From NCBI RefSeq assembly GCF_000374065.1, contig NZ_KB893257.1:62001-126000 (forward strand): a stretch of 64,000 nucleotides of DNA. The letters run 5' to 3'. The position numbers and the translations under genes were made by a program. The stretch is from Spirosoma luteum DSM 19990. Its GTDB lineage: Bacteria > Bacteroidota > Bacteroidia > Cytophagales > Spirosomataceae. Positions within the stretch are counted from its first letter, which is position 1; every line of letters begins with the position of its first letter. The notes below the pieces were generated by a model that was given only the letters and a program-made list of their open reading frames with translations, had not been told where the DNA came from and did not search any database. Positions 18,507-28,628 of this stretch are shown here, in pieces.

Positions 18507-18568
18507 TTGTGCGCTGCAACAGTATATAAAAATTCATTAATGATTTTCAATATACAGTCGCAGCGCAA
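18507..18568. repeat. 62-nt imperfect palindrome between purB and the first subtilase
   Basis: TTGTGCGCTGC on the left pairs with GCAGCGCAA on the right, AGTATAT pairs with ATATAC, and the centre is CATTAATG. With a one-base bulge the whole 62 nt can form one hairpin or cruciform. It lies about 70 nt upstream of the subtilase start. A role as operator, attenuator or purB transcript end is possible. Confidence 0.7.
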
Positions 18569-18636
18569 CGGGCGGTATCCTTTTATCGTATGTACTGTAT
18601 ATAATTGATAGGCGGCCGTCAGGTGCTTTTTATGCT

Positions 18637-21600
18637 ATGTGTAAGCGTTTACAGTTGTCAAAGCCCTGGATACAGAGTACTCTTTTTCTGCTCTTCATCA
18701 GTACCCGTTTGCTGGCTCAACCCCAGCCACTTCCTCAGTATAGTGCCCGGCAACAGGCGATTCAAAAGGGCCTGCAACAAGCCGTTGAGCAATACCGGAT
18801 TGAAAATTACCGACAGGCAGTGGCGGAGGCACAACGGCTAAACCGCCCGCTCGAACAGCGTTCGCCGACGGGCAGGGTGATGGTCCTGCGGGGTATTACC
18901 AACACCGGCGAATTACTATACGATGCTACATACAGTGCCACACAGGCAGCTATCAGCACCCGTACCAATTCGCTGTATGCCGGTGGGAGCCTGGGTGTTT
19001 CACTCTCGGGCAGTACATTGAAAGATAAACTGGGCATTTGGGACGGGGGGAAAGTACGCTCAACGCACGTTGAGTTCAGTAACGGTACAACCGCTAGCCG
19101 CGTTGCCCAGATTGATAACGCCACTACCTTATCCAGCCACGCCACGCACGTGTCGGGTATCATGATGGCGGCAGGCGTGAATCCTTTGGTAAAGGGAATG
19201 GCATTCGGTACCAATTTGCGGGCCTATGACTTCAATAATGACGTCAGCGAGATGAGCGCGGCTGCGCCTAACCTGTTGGTATCCAACCATTCCTACGGTT
19301 CTAATGCCGGTTGGGTATTCAGTGATACCCGTACGGGGTCCATACAATGGGAATGGTGGGGTGATACACTAATCAGTAAAACAGAGGATTATAAGTTCGG
19401 TCTGTACAATAATTCGGCCGTTACCTGGGACCAGATTGCTCAAAATGCTCCCTACTACCTCATCGTAAAATCATCTGGTAACACGCACGGCTCCAATGGA
19501 CCAGCCGCCGGGCAGCCCTATTATTTCGGCAGTAGTAACAAAACCAGTACGGATGCCCGCGCCAATCAAAATGGGTACGATCAAATTCCTACGTATGGTA
19601 ACGCAAAGAATATCCTGACCGTATCAGCCATCAGTAACCTGAATTATGGGTATAATCAACCCTCCGACGTTGTTTTGAGTGGTTTTACCAGTTGGGGCCC
19701 TTCGGACGATGGCCGGATTAAGCCTGACCTGGCGGGTATAGGGGTCAGTGTTTTGTCAACCAGTTCGGAGAGCGATAGTGCTTATGCCATACTAAGTGGC
19801 ACATCCATGTCATCGCCCAACGTAGCAGGGTCAATATTGCTCTTGCAGGAACTGTTTTCGCAGCGGAATAATGGGCAGTTCCTGCGTTCTTCCACGCTGA
19901 AAGGGCTGGCACTCCACACCGCCGATGAGGCCGGTTCGGCACCTGGTCCCGACTATCAGAATGGCTGGGGCCTGCTGAATATGGAACGGGCGGGGAGGGT
20001 TATTCTGAATACGGATAACAACCACCTGCTCAACGAACGAACGCTCACGCAGGGACAGACCTACTCGTTCACTATGGTCGCTTCGGGGCGGGGGCCGCTT
20101 GTAGCAACCATCTGCTGGACTGACCCGGCTGGTACGGCCGCTGCAACGCTTAATGATCGAACGCCCAAACTTGTCAATGACCTTGATATTCGTATCAGCG
20201 ATGGTACAACGACTACGTTACCCTGGGTACTCGATCCGGCTAATCCGGACAATGCTGCTACAAGGGGCGATAACATTCGTGACAACGTAGAGCAGGTACT
20301 CCTGGCTACACCCGTTCCGGGGAAAAGCTATACGGTGACAGTTACGCATAAAGGTACGCTGAACGATGCCAAACAGGATTATGCCCTGTTGATGAGTGGT
20401 ATTGGTGGTGCAGCTTATTGCGCATCGGCACCAGCTTCAACCACCGACACAAAAATAAATCGGGTGCAGCTTGGCGGCATTGATCAGGCTGGAGCGTCTG
20501 GCTGTACATCATACAACAGTTTTACGCAAACCGCTACGGTTCAATCCAGTCAGCAGATTCCGCTGGCAGTAACGCTTGGTACGTGTGGAATAGCCAAAAA
20601 CGCCGTCGTCAAAGCGTTTGCCGATTGGAACCTGAATGGTAGTTTCGATGATGCTGGCGAAACTGCAGCTACGTCGGGCGTATTGACCAATGCGGGGGTT
20701 TTCTCGACAACGGTTGCCATCCCGACCAGCGTCCAGAACGGGCAGATTATTCGGTTCAGGATCGTAGCGGTTGAGACCGATAATGCCGCTGCTGTAACAG
20801 CCTGTGGTAACTATGGAAACGGCGAAACCCAGGACTATTCGCTCAATATTGTCCAGACGAGCAATGACGTAGGCGTTGCGGCACTCTTATCGCCCGAAGC
20901 CGGTTTTTGTGGGCAAACGAATAGTGATGTGACCATTTCGGTGCGCGTCCATAACTATGGAGCGACCAGTCAGACCAATGTGCCAGTAAGCCTGACCATT
21001 ACTGATGCCAATAACGCCCCGTTAACGACGCTAACGGGTGTAGTGCCTAACCTGCTGGCTTTCCGGGATGGTTTACTGGCGCTAACCTTACCGGCAACGG
21101 TCGCTTTGTCCCCCGGCCAGACGTACAAATTTATTGTAGCAACCGGGCTGCCCACCGACCAAAACGCAGCTAACAATAGCCTTACTGAAACCCGTACCAG
21201 TGCGTCTGTTGCGAACAACGGTATTTTCTCCGTGACCCGCTGTGGTACGGATTCCGTTTTCTCTTTGCTGAACACGGGTGGAGGAACTGCTTTCTGGTAT
21301 GATAGTCCAACAGGGGGAAACCTGTTGGCAGCTGGAAACCGGATTTCGGTAAAAACATTACCCGCCACCGGTCAGTTTTACGCTGCGCTGAATGATTTGT
21401 CGGGAGTTGTTGGGCCGGTTGACAAAACCGTATTTACGGGGGGGACCTACAGCGGGAACTTCGGCCCGGCTCCGCTCATTTCAACCGCTGTTCCCATCGT
21501 TATTCAGAGTGCCCGGCTGTATATTGGAACGCCCGGCCAACTGACGTTTACGGTGCGGAAATACGACAATACGGCTATTTCAAGTGTAACGCTGGATGTG

Positions 21601-22689
21601 AATCCGACCCGGAATCAGAGCCTTACGGCCACCACGAATAGTCAGTTGGTCGATGACCCTGATGACCAGGGGGCAGTGTACGCCTTGAACTTGAAAATAC
21701 CTACAGCGGGCGACTATAAAATAACCATCGAGTACGCTGGTGGAGCCTCTATTTTTCGCAGTAATAGTGGAGTTAGTGGCTTCCCGTACCAGCTGAAAAC
21801 ACAGACGGGCCAACCTGTCGTTACAATTAAGGGGTCATTGTTTACCACTGGCACAACCACCGATACGCTGAAAACAGCCTGGTATTATTTCTATAATATG
21901 AAAATCAGGTCGCTCGATTGCGCCAGTCCGCAACGAACCCCCGTTGTTTCAACGACCAGTACGGCAGCAACCGCCACGATTACACCGGGCGGGTCGGCCA
22001 GTATTTGCCAGGGATCGGGTCTAACTATTCAGGCCAATATAGGTGCCGGATTAGCCTATCAGTGGTTTCTCAACGGACAAGCCATTGCCGGGGCAACCGG
22101 AACGAGCTTTTCGGCCGTTACGGCGGGCAGTTATACCGTACAGGTAGCCAACACCTGTGCTCCCGTTCGTTCATCGGCGCTGGTCGTGTCCGTAAATTCG
22201 CCCCAAACACCCATGTTAACGGCCAGTGGTTTTACACTGATGACCAATGCTGTTTCGTCTATTCAATGGCTAAAGAACGGCGTTCCCATTCCGGGCGCTA
22301 CGGGTACTACCTACGCTGTTGTGCAATCGGGCCGGTATTCGGTGCAGGGAAATGTGAACGGCTGTGGAGTCGCTATTTCCAGCGAAGTGGTTCTGACGAT
22401 TCTGGCAACGGAGCCCACCACGAGTGATGAGGATATAACCGTTTACCCGAACCCGGCCACCAAGCTATTGACTATTTCTATACCCGCTACAGTATCCTTT
22501 TTGCAGCCACCCACGTTCCAACTAACCGATTTGAACGGAAGAACGCTTCATACGGCCACACTGGAGCGGACCGGAAAAATTTATTCGGCGGTAGTCGATG
22601 TGAGCAGCTTGCCGGGCGGTACGTTTTTTGTGGTTATAACGGATGAACGGATGCAACGTGTCCGGGTCAAACGGATTTACAAACACTAA
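18637..22689 (+). CDS. Secreted S8 (subtilisin-like) peptidase with GEVED, Ig-like and type IX sorting domains
   Basis: The 1350-residue product has a signal peptide (FLLFISTRLLAQ near residues 17-28), a prodomain-like region, and a subtilase domain with catalytic triad D136 (LGIWDGGKV), H168 (SSHATHVSG) and S390 (LSGTSMSSPNVAG). A beta-sandwich follows, then a GEVED-type domain (FADWNLNGSFDDAGE to GNYGNGETQDYSL), a CARDB-like part, Ig-like repeats (YQWFLNGQAIAGATG) and a C-terminal sorting domain beginning VYPNPATKLL. It should be exported by type IX secretion and trimmed by a PorU-type sortase. A paralogous protease follows in the same frame after one TAA. Substrate unknown. Confidence 0.92.
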   Translation: MCKRLQLSKPWIQSTLFLLFISTRLLAQPQPLPQYSARQQAIQKGLQQAVEQYRIENYRQAVAEAQRLNRPLEQRSPTGRVMVLRGITNTGELLYDATYSATQAAISTRTNSLYAGGSLGVSLSGSTLKDKLGIWDGGKVRSTHVEFSNGTTASRVAQIDNATTLSSHATHVSGIMMAAGVNPLVKGMAFGTNLRAYDFNNDVSEMSAAAPNLLVSNHSYGSNAGWVFSDTRTGSIQWEWWGDTLISKTEDYKFGLYNNSAVTWDQIAQNAPYYLIVKSSGNTHGSNGPAAGQPYYFGSSNKTSTDARANQNGYDQIPTYGNAKNILTVSAISNLNYGYNQPSDVVLSGFTSWGPSDDGRIKPDLAGIGVSVLSTSSESDSAYAILSGTSMSSPNVAGSILLLQELFSQRNNGQFLRSSTLKGLALHTADEAGSAPGPDYQNGWGLLNMERAGRVILNTDNNHLLNERTLTQGQTYSFTMVASGRGPLVATICWTDPAGTAAATLNDRTPKLVNDLDIRISDGTTTTLPWVLDPANPDNAATRGDNIRDNVEQVLLATPVPGKSYTVTVTHKGTLNDAKQDYALLMSGIGGAAYCASAPASTTDTKINRVQLGGIDQAGASGCTSYNSFTQTATVQSSQQIPLAVTLGTCGIAKNAVVKAFADWNLNGSFDDAGETAATSGVLTNAGVFSTTVAIPTSVQNGQIIRFRIVAVETDNAAAVTACGNYGNGETQDYSLNIVQTSNDVGVAALLSPEAGFCGQTNSDVTISVRVHNYGATSQTNVPVSLTITDANNAPLTTLTGVVPNLLAFRDGLLALTLPATVALSPGQTYKFIVATGLPTDQNAANNSLTETRTSASVANNGIFSVTRCGTDSVFSLLNTGGGTAFWYDSPTGGNLLAAGNRISVKTLPATGQFYAALNDLSGVVGPVDKTVFTGGTYSGNFGPAPLISTAVPIVIQSARLYIGTPGQLTFTVRKYDNTAISSVTLDVNPTRNQSLTATTNSQLVDDPDDQGAVYALNLKIPTAGDYKITIEYAGGASIFRSNSGVSGFPYQLKTQTGQPVVTIKGSLFTTGTTTDTLKTAWYYFYNMKIRSLDCASPQRTPVVSTTSTAATATITPGGSASICQGSGLTIQANIGAGLAYQWFLNGQAIAGATGTSFSAVTAGSYTVQVANTCAPVRSSALVVSVNSPQTPMLTASGFTLMTNAVSSIQWLKNGVPIPGATGTTYAVVQSGRYSVQGNVNGCGVAISSEVVLTILATEPTTSDEDITVYPNPATKLLTISIPATVSFLQPPTFQLTDLNGRTLHTATLERTGKIYSAVVDVSSLPGGTFFVVITDERMQRVRVKRIYKH

Positions 22690-22701
22690 CCTTTACCGCT
22701 T

Positions 22702-25557
22702 CTGACGCATATTTATCTGCCTGGTCTAATAGGCCAGAAGAAGGCACTGTATAGAGGTAGATGGCTTTTTTGGCTGTTACTATGCCTGATTCTGGCGTCC
22801 ATTAACGGTGTCGATAACCGCGTTCAGGCCCAGTCTACGGTTGTTGATGAGCCTTTGCTTTGGCAAAAAGAGATTATCAATCGGTACAGTCAGTTACGGA
22901 AAGAGACTATTCGCTTAGCAAAGCAACACACCTGGGAGCTCCGCAAAAACTATTCCAACCAGCGTATTCTGCAACTTCAGGGAGTTGATGCATTTGGCCA
23001 GCCAATTTATTATACCCTCCATAATGTTGAAGCAGCCCGTGGAACGCGAACACTTGCCTTGCAGGATGGCGGGGCGATACCCATCAATGTTTCGGGAAGT
23101 TTACCTGGCATGGCGGGCCGATTGGGTTTATGGGATGGCGGTCGTGTACTGGAATCTCACCAGGAGTTTGGTAATGCTGCGGGCAAATCGAGGGTACGCC
23201 AAAAAGATAGTGGAGCCTCCGTCAACAACCACGCAACGCACCTAGCGGGTACGCTTATTGGGCGAGGTGTTAATGAGCAGGCGAGGGGTATGGCGAATGA
23301 GGCTCAGTTATCCGTCTGGGACTATACAAATGACTTGGCTGAACTGGCTGTTGCGGCTCCCAATCTATTGGTTTCAAATCATGCTTACGGCCCTGTAACG
23401 GGCTGGGTATACAATGCGTCTCGGCCCGGCACTAACCCAGACCTTAAATGGGAGTGGTGGGGTAACACGGCCATTAGTACCACCGATGATTACCTGTTTG
23501 GATTTTATAATACCACCGTTCAGGACCTGGATCGACTGGGGTACAATAACCCGTTTTTTCTGATGGTTCGGTCGGCGGATAACAAACGGACGGAAACCGG
23601 ACCACCCGCCGGAAGCCCCTATTTTCTAAAAGATTCAGCCGTTAAAAGCACTATTGTCCGTAATAGAAATGCTGATTACGATGTAATCCCAGCCGATGCT
23701 ACGGCGAAAAACGTACTGACCGTTGGCGCGGCCGAGGTAAATTTTACCAGCCAGAATCAACCCGTTCTGATCGGGTCAACAGCTTATAGCGGCTGGGGAC
23801 CGACGGATGATGGACGAATCAAACCCGATTTACTGGGCATTGGCTCGGATGTAATCTCGTCGGTAGCAACGGATGATGTAGCGTATGGCACGTATAGTGG
23901 TACCTCGATGGCATCAGCCAACGTATCGGGCTCCCTATTCCTGTTACAGGAATTGTATGCCCGCCAGCGGGCGGCCGGGTTACCGCAGAATGGTCAGTTT
24001 ATGCGGGCGGCTACGCTGAAGGGGCTGGTTCTCCACACGGCCGACCGGCCTAATCCGGCCGCTGGTCCAGATTACAGGCAGGGCTGGGGTTTATTGAATA
24101 CCGAAGCAGCCGCCCGGCTTTTACTGAATGAAAATCAGGCACATCTGGTACTGGAACAAAGTTTAGCTGCTGGTAAAACGATTAGCCGTAGTGTGATTGC
24201 GCAGGGAAATGAACCGCTTGTGATCACCTTAAGCTGGACCGATCCGGAAGGAATACCTACTCCTGTTGGCACGGGCGCGTTGAATAATCGTACTCCCAAG
24301 CTTGTTAACGACCTCGATGTTCGGTTAAGTGACGGTGTACGTACTACCTTTCCTTTCTCGCTTAATCCTGCTTATCCTGATAGAGCCGCTGGTCAAACCG
24401 ATAATTTTCGTGACAATGTCGAGCAGATTTACCTGACTAACCCTGTTCCGGGAAAAACCTATACGCTTACGGTTTCACACAAGGGTACTATGCAGTACGC
24501 GAGCCAACCCTTTTCGCTTATTATTAGTGGTCAGAAGCGAGTGAACTGCCAGTTGGCCGTTTCTATCCAACCGGCAAAGGATACAGTCATCTGTAATGGA
24601 ACCGTACTGCCATTACAGGCATCCACCACATCCGGAAATCTTAGTTATCAATGGCTGCGTGATGGTGTTATCGATGTAGCAACGACAGCTTCTGTCTATC
24701 AGGCAACAAAAGCGGGGACGTACATTCTGCGAATAACAAACAAAAATGGTTGCTCCGCTACTTCCCAGCCGGTACATGTGAAGACTGCAGCCGTTGACCT
24801 TAACCCACTGGGTAATCAGTGGCTCTGTAATCCAGATGAGTCTGTTCAGTTGAAAGCTATTCCCGTAAATGGTGTAACCATGCCGGGTGCCACGTTTAGC
24901 TGGTTGCTGAATAATACGGTTATTCCTCACGCAGCCGATAGCACATTCCGTGTTACCCAACCCGGGCGGTATCGGGTGAGGGTAGTTTATAAAGCGTGTC
25001 AGGTACTATCTGACGAAAAAACGGTTCTGGCCAGTTCGGTCAACAACCTTGATCTTGTTCCGGCAGGAGCAGAATTCAGGCTTCCTCCGGGCGCTACGCT
25101 AACGCTGAAAGTACCACAGGATACCTCTTACCAGTATCAATGGTATCGTAATAATGATTTGCTACCCAACGCTCGTACGTATTCACTGCTGGTTTCTCAG
25201 GCGGGTACGTACAGGGTGAGGGTAACGCAACATGCCTGCGTGGGCTATTCGACCGACCGAACTATATTGACAACTGTGTTGACGGCTACGGTCCCTGACC
25301 CAACCGGGCATTTTGGGATTTATCCCAATCCGGCAGAAACGATGCTGTATGTTCGTTACGCAAATCCGACGGCAAAACAGGTTCATCTTCAGGTCGTTGA
25401 TTTGCAGGGCCGAGCATGGAACACGCCGGTTTCGCTGAATAACCAACTGGGAGAAACGCACGGTGCTATCACTATACAGTACTTACCACCCGGAGTCTAC
25501 ATCCTACAACTTTCGGAGGGAGACAAGACACAAACGGAACGATTTCTAAAAAATTAA
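22702..25557 (+). CDS. Second S8 peptidase with type IX sorting domain; start codon unclear
   Basis: This paralogue has the triad Asp at 23134-23136 (GLWDGGRV), His at 23230-23232 (NNHATHLAG) and Ser at 23905-23907 (YSGTSMASANVSG), Ig-like repeats and a sorting tail beginning YPNPAETMLYV. A good signal peptide (RGRWLFWLLLCLILASI, ending near VQAQS) is encoded at 22753-22836, but the frame has no ATG, GTG or TTG between the TAA of the upstream gene (22687-22689) and TTG 22855, which is after the signal peptide. Candidates are CTG 22702 or 22747, ATT 22711 or ATA 22729. Readthrough or a sequence error is also possible. The start given is therefore only an outer estimate. Confidence 0.8.
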   Translation: MTHIYLPGLIGQKKALYRGRWLFWLLLCLILASINGVDNRVQAQSTVVDEPLLWQKEIINRYSQLRKETIRLAKQHTWELRKNYSNQRILQLQGVDAFGQPIYYTLHNVEAARGTRTLALQDGGAIPINVSGSLPGMAGRLGLWDGGRVLESHQEFGNAAGKSRVRQKDSGASVNNHATHLAGTLIGRGVNEQARGMANEAQLSVWDYTNDLAELAVAAPNLLVSNHAYGPVTGWVYNASRPGTNPDLKWEWWGNTAISTTDDYLFGFYNTTVQDLDRLGYNNPFFLMVRSADNKRTETGPPAGSPYFLKDSAVKSTIVRNRNADYDVIPADATAKNVLTVGAAEVNFTSQNQPVLIGSTAYSGWGPTDDGRIKPDLLGIGSDVISSVATDDVAYGTYSGTSMASANVSGSLFLLQELYARQRAAGLPQNGQFMRAATLKGLVLHTADRPNPAAGPDYRQGWGLLNTEAAARLLLNENQAHLVLEQSLAAGKTISRSVIAQGNEPLVITLSWTDPEGIPTPVGTGALNNRTPKLVNDLDVRLSDGVRTTFPFSLNPAYPDRAAGQTDNFRDNVEQIYLTNPVPGKTYTLTVSHKGTMQYASQPFSLIISGQKRVNCQLAVSIQPAKDTVICNGTVLPLQASTTSGNLSYQWLRDGVIDVATTASVYQATKAGTYILRITNKNGCSATSQPVHVKTAAVDLNPLGNQWLCNPDESVQLKAIPVNGVTMPGATFSWLLNNTVIPHAADSTFRVTQPGRYRVRVVYKACQVLSDEKTVLASSVNNLDLVPAGAEFRLPPGATLTLKVPQDTSYQYQWYRNNDLLPNARTYSLLVSQAGTYRVRVTQHACVGYSTDRTILTTVLTATVPDPTGHFGIYPNPAETMLYVRYANPTAKQVHLQVVDLQGRAWNTPVSLNNQLGETHGAITIQYLPPGVYILQLSEGDKTQTERFLKN

Positions 25558-25604
25558 GCCGGGAGTTTACTATCATTTTTGTACGATAGCAACGCCCGGC
25601 TTTT
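25556..25604 (+). terminator. Terminator hairpin between convergent protease genes
   Basis: AAGCCGGG (25556-25563) pairs with CCCGGCTT (25595-25602), and CTATC/GATAG pairs inside; T residues follow at 25601-25604. It starts within the stop codon of the upstream protease gene and can serve that gene; the minus-strand protease ends at 25650, so it may act for both. Confidence 0.75.
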
Positions 25605-25649
25605 GTCTTACATAAACAGAATTTCGACTCCTGTTATACAGGTAACAAC

Positions 25650-27260
25650 TTATTTGACTTTACTCGTACCCGTGCCCGACTCCTGGGCAATGGCCATTTT
25701 AACCGCATCGTACAGGTTAACGATTCCCCCCGATATCGATAGCGTATTGAATGCTACCGTATCCTCCGATTCGGGGCGGCTCACTTTCGTCGTATAAGGC
25801 GTTGACGATTGCATAATGATGCGTTTAATGTCGGCATACGTCAGCTTTGGAAAGTATGATTTCAGCACAGCCGCTACGCCCGCTACCACCGGCGAGGCCA
25901 TGCTGGTACCGCTATTGTTTTCGTATTTGCTGCCCGGAACAGTTGAGTAAATATCTTTGCCCGGCGCAAACACGTCCACGTTTTGTTTGCCATAGTTGGA
26001 AAAACTGGCAATCAAATCAGGGGTGTTCGGCTCGGCACTGGCTCCCACTGTAATAACATTGGGAATGGCGGAACCATCAATAAACCGGGGCGATGGGTAG
26101 TTGGCCGCTGTGTCTATATCCTTGCCGTCATTCCCGGCGGCATGAATCATCAAAACACCTTTGGTAAGCGCATAGCGCTCGGCATCTTCAACGGTTTTGC
26201 GCTGGGGCGAATAGTCTTTCCCAAAACTCATGTTGATAATCTGGGCGCCATTGTCAACGGCGTACCGGATAGCATTGGCTACGTCCTTATCCCGTTCGTC
26301 GCCATCGGGAACGGCCCGAACCCCCATAATCTGCACGGCATCCGCTATGCCCATTATACCCAGGTTATTTGTCCGGTCGGCGCCAATAATGCCCGAAACG
26401 TGCGTACCATGATCGGGGTTCGCGCCGGAGATGTCAGCATTGCCGTAATCACGCTGGTTCATATCGTCCAGGTTGTCTCCTACTACAGAACGACCATCGA
26501 AGTCAGGATTGTAGTTGTACTCGGCGCGGGATTTTAACTGCTCGTTGGCTTTTTCAAGCTCAGCCATGACCACATCTGTATCGGCAGCTCCCTGCTGGCG
26601 TAGCAGGCGTAATATACCCTGTATTGGCCGTTTCAGAGCCGCATCCGATAGGGTATCGGCTGCTTTGCTCAAAGTCAGCGTATCGAGTTTGGTTACTTTC
26701 AATGCTTGTTTCAGGTTATCGACCGCCGTTGAAAACTGCGTATAAAACTGGCCTATTCCCTGATACTGCGCTTTGTACTGGGCTTGATTTTTTTCAAGCT
26801 CAGCCTTAACTTTCGTGTACAGATCGTATTCTTTCTGCTGATCTGGCTTTAGTGATTTCCGGTCTTTCCCCTCATAAGTGGGCTTGAGTTGCACATACAG
26901 CCGGGTTACTTCGGCTGTTTCGTGATCGACGTTACGACCGTCTTTACCACCGATGAAATTCCAGCCGTGTATGTCGTCTACATAGCCATTTTTATCATCG
27001 TCTTTGCCGTTGCCGGCTATTTCCTTCGGATTGACCCATAGTACCCGGCGGAGGTCTTCGTGCGTAGTGTCAATTCCGCCATCAATAACCGCCACCACAA
27101 CGGGAGTTGGTTTGCGGTCTTTAAGCAATTCGCGATACGTCCGTTCAACGCTGATTCCAGCTGTTTTGTCGGTTTTATCCTGTAGGTACCACTGGGTTTG
27201 CTGCGCGGATGCGGCCATTGAAAGCAGGCAAATCGACGCGCTGATAAGGTGTTTCTTCAT
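25650..27260 (-). CDS. S8 (subtilisin-like) peptidase with a long insert, no sorting domain
   Basis: The 536-residue protein has a signal peptide (MKKHLISASICLLSMAASAQ) and the subtilase triad D60 (VAVIDGGID), H284 (PDHGTHVSG) and S453 (NNSGTSMASP). The gap of about 220 residues between Asp and His is unusual; residues ~120-250 are charged and helical (KVKAELEKNQAQYKAQYQ), like an inserted coiled coil. There is no prodomain of normal size and no C-terminal sorting domain, so a periplasmic location is likely. It is convergent with the two secreted subtilases and co-oriented with, downstream of, the DUF3500 gene. Substrate unknown. Confidence 0.9.
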   Translation of the reverse strand: MKKHLISASICLLSMAASAQQTQWYLQDKTDKTAGISVERTYRELLKDRKPTPVVVAVIDGGIDTTHEDLRRVLWVNPKEIAGNGKDDDKNGYVDDIHGWNFIGGKDGRNVDHETAEVTRLYVQLKPTYEGKDRKSLKPDQQKEYDLYTKVKAELEKNQAQYKAQYQGIGQFYTQFSTAVDNLKQALKVTKLDTLTLSKAADTLSDAALKRPIQGILRLLRQQGAADTDVVMAELEKANEQLKSRAEYNYNPDFDGRSVVGDNLDDMNQRDYGNADISGANPDHGTHVSGIIGADRTNNLGIMGIADAVQIMGVRAVPDGDERDKDVANAIRYAVDNGAQIINMSFGKDYSPQRKTVEDAERYALTKGVLMIHAAGNDGKDIDTAANYPSPRFIDGSAIPNVITVGASAEPNTPDLIASFSNYGKQNVDVFAPGKDIYSTVPGSKYENNSGTSMASPVVAGVAAVLKSYFPKLTYADIKRIIMQSSTPYTTKVSRPESEDTVAFNTLSISGGIVNLYDAVKMAIAQESGTGTSKVK

Positions 27261-27333
27261 GAATTTGGAACAAAAAATCTCGACAAATTAAGAAGAAACA
27301 ATCGAATTTTTTGGTTAAAAGTTGTTAAACGGA

Positions 27334-28452
27334 CTAGGGTTTGCCATGCGTTACGTTCTTGTAGTGCTCCTGTAATAAATCTTCCCCAAAATCATTGGTC
27401 AAATCGCGCACAACTGTATGAATATGGTTGGCATTTGTTTGAGTGTTGTCGTACTCGATCAGAATCGTGGGGCCATGAATGCGGTAGTACCAGCCTTTTC
27501 CATCGCCCAGTTCTGGAGTCAGGTCACCAGCCCAGGCAAAACGAAGCTCATCCAGACCTGTCTTCTTGAGCTTGTCTAATTGTTGTTTAGCCAGGGTAAC
27601 ATGGTAGTTTTTCAGGTACGCCTGAAGCAGATCCATGAATAAGGCGCGTTGGTCCGGCTTCATATCGGCCATTTTTACCCCATCCATTCGCTCCATCGAC
27701 GCTTTCCGTTTGTTACTGGTCATGATTTCGGGGTAAGCGACTGCATTTACAATGGCTTGCTTAAGCTGGTCCTGACTGAGTGATTTTAGCAGAGTAAACG
27801 CCTTATCGGTTTCCTGCCGCATAATTTGCCGGCCTTTCTGTGATAAATCGACGATACGCGGGTTTTGCATGCGTTTGTCGGCCATGCTGGAATCAAAAGC
27901 GAGAATAGCCGGATTAGTACCGAAAAAAGTTGGCGTCTGGGCGATTACCTTACCGGTTTGAGACAAAAAATGCAATGACAGATGGTGCCCTTCAATGCGC
28001 CAGCTCCAGGGGTTCTTATCGTCCGGGTCGCCGAAAATGGTGAACGAATAGTTTTCGGGGTCCCGATAAGTATCATTGGGAGGCCGGTTGTCAATTACCC
28101 GAAGCACGTTTTCGTTATCCATGATTGAGGTAACTTTATCGTATCCCTGCTGACTCAACCCCGTTTTGAGCATCGCCATTGCCGCGCTCTGTTGCTCCTT
28201 CGTCATTTGTTTTAGTGGCAGTCCTTTCCGTTCGCGGGGAACGAAGTGCCAGTTAAACCGTTCCTCATCGTTCAAAGGATAGGTGGCCTGCTTCTTTTGC
28301 TCAGGCGTAAGCTTGGTCATAAAGGCCGTTACAGCGTCCAGCATGTCATCTTTCACCCGTTTTTGAGCGGGGGAAGGGGCTACCTGCCCAATGGCTGGCG
28401 GGGCAAATGGACTGGCCAACAGGCAACTGCAAAATAAAAAAATGTACTTCAT
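27334..28452 (-). CDS. DUF3500 domain protein, exported
   Basis: The 372-residue product has a signal peptide (MKYIFLFCSCLLASPFAPPAIGQ) and one domain that I recognise as DUF3500. Typical segments are ERFNWHFVPRERKGLPLKQM, PWSWRIEGHHLSLHFL and RFAWAGDLTPELGDGKGWYY. Proteins of this family are exported and of unknown function; the conserved His, Trp and acidic residues hint at an enzyme, but that is inference. It lies upstream of the S8 protease on the same strand, 73 nt apart, so co-transcription is possible. It is divergent from the next gene. Confidence 0.85.
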   Translation of the reverse strand: MKYIFLFCSCLLASPFAPPAIGQVAPSPAQKRVKDDMLDAVTAFMTKLTPEQKKQATYPLNDEERFNWHFVPRERKGLPLKQMTKEQQSAAMAMLKTGLSQQGYDKVTSIMDNENVLRVIDNRPPNDTYRDPENYSFTIFGDPDDKNPWSWRIEGHHLSLHFLSQTGKVIAQTPTFFGTNPAILAFDSSMADKRMQNPRIVDLSQKGRQIMRQETDKAFTLLKSLSQDQLKQAIVNAVAYPEIMTSNKRKASMERMDGVKMADMKPDQRALFMDLLQAYLKNYHVTLAKQQLDKLKKTGLDELRFAWAGDLTPELGDGKGWYYRIHGPTILIEYDNTQTNANHIHTVVRDLTNDFGEDLLQEHYKNVTHGKP

Positions 28453-28628
28453 AAGAGAACTGGTTTATACGCTACCCTGTAAAGTATCCCAAACGCTGCA
28501 TTTACCTATTTACCCTTTAAGCAGAAGATACCAGTTCTACAGTGCCTGATTTATTATATCAGGCTGTTTGCCAACAACATCAGTGCTTTGGTAGTTTAAC
28601 TAGGCAAGCCACCACCCGAATAGAAACT

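Noticed and set aside
22855-25557. TTG 22855 as the true start of the second subtilase
   Set aside because: It would remove the signal peptide encoded just upstream, which a sorting-domain protein needs for export.
25983-26537. A 184-codon plus-strand frame opposite the minus-strand S8 protease
   Set aside because: Mirror of the catalytic domain codons of the protease; no independent motif.
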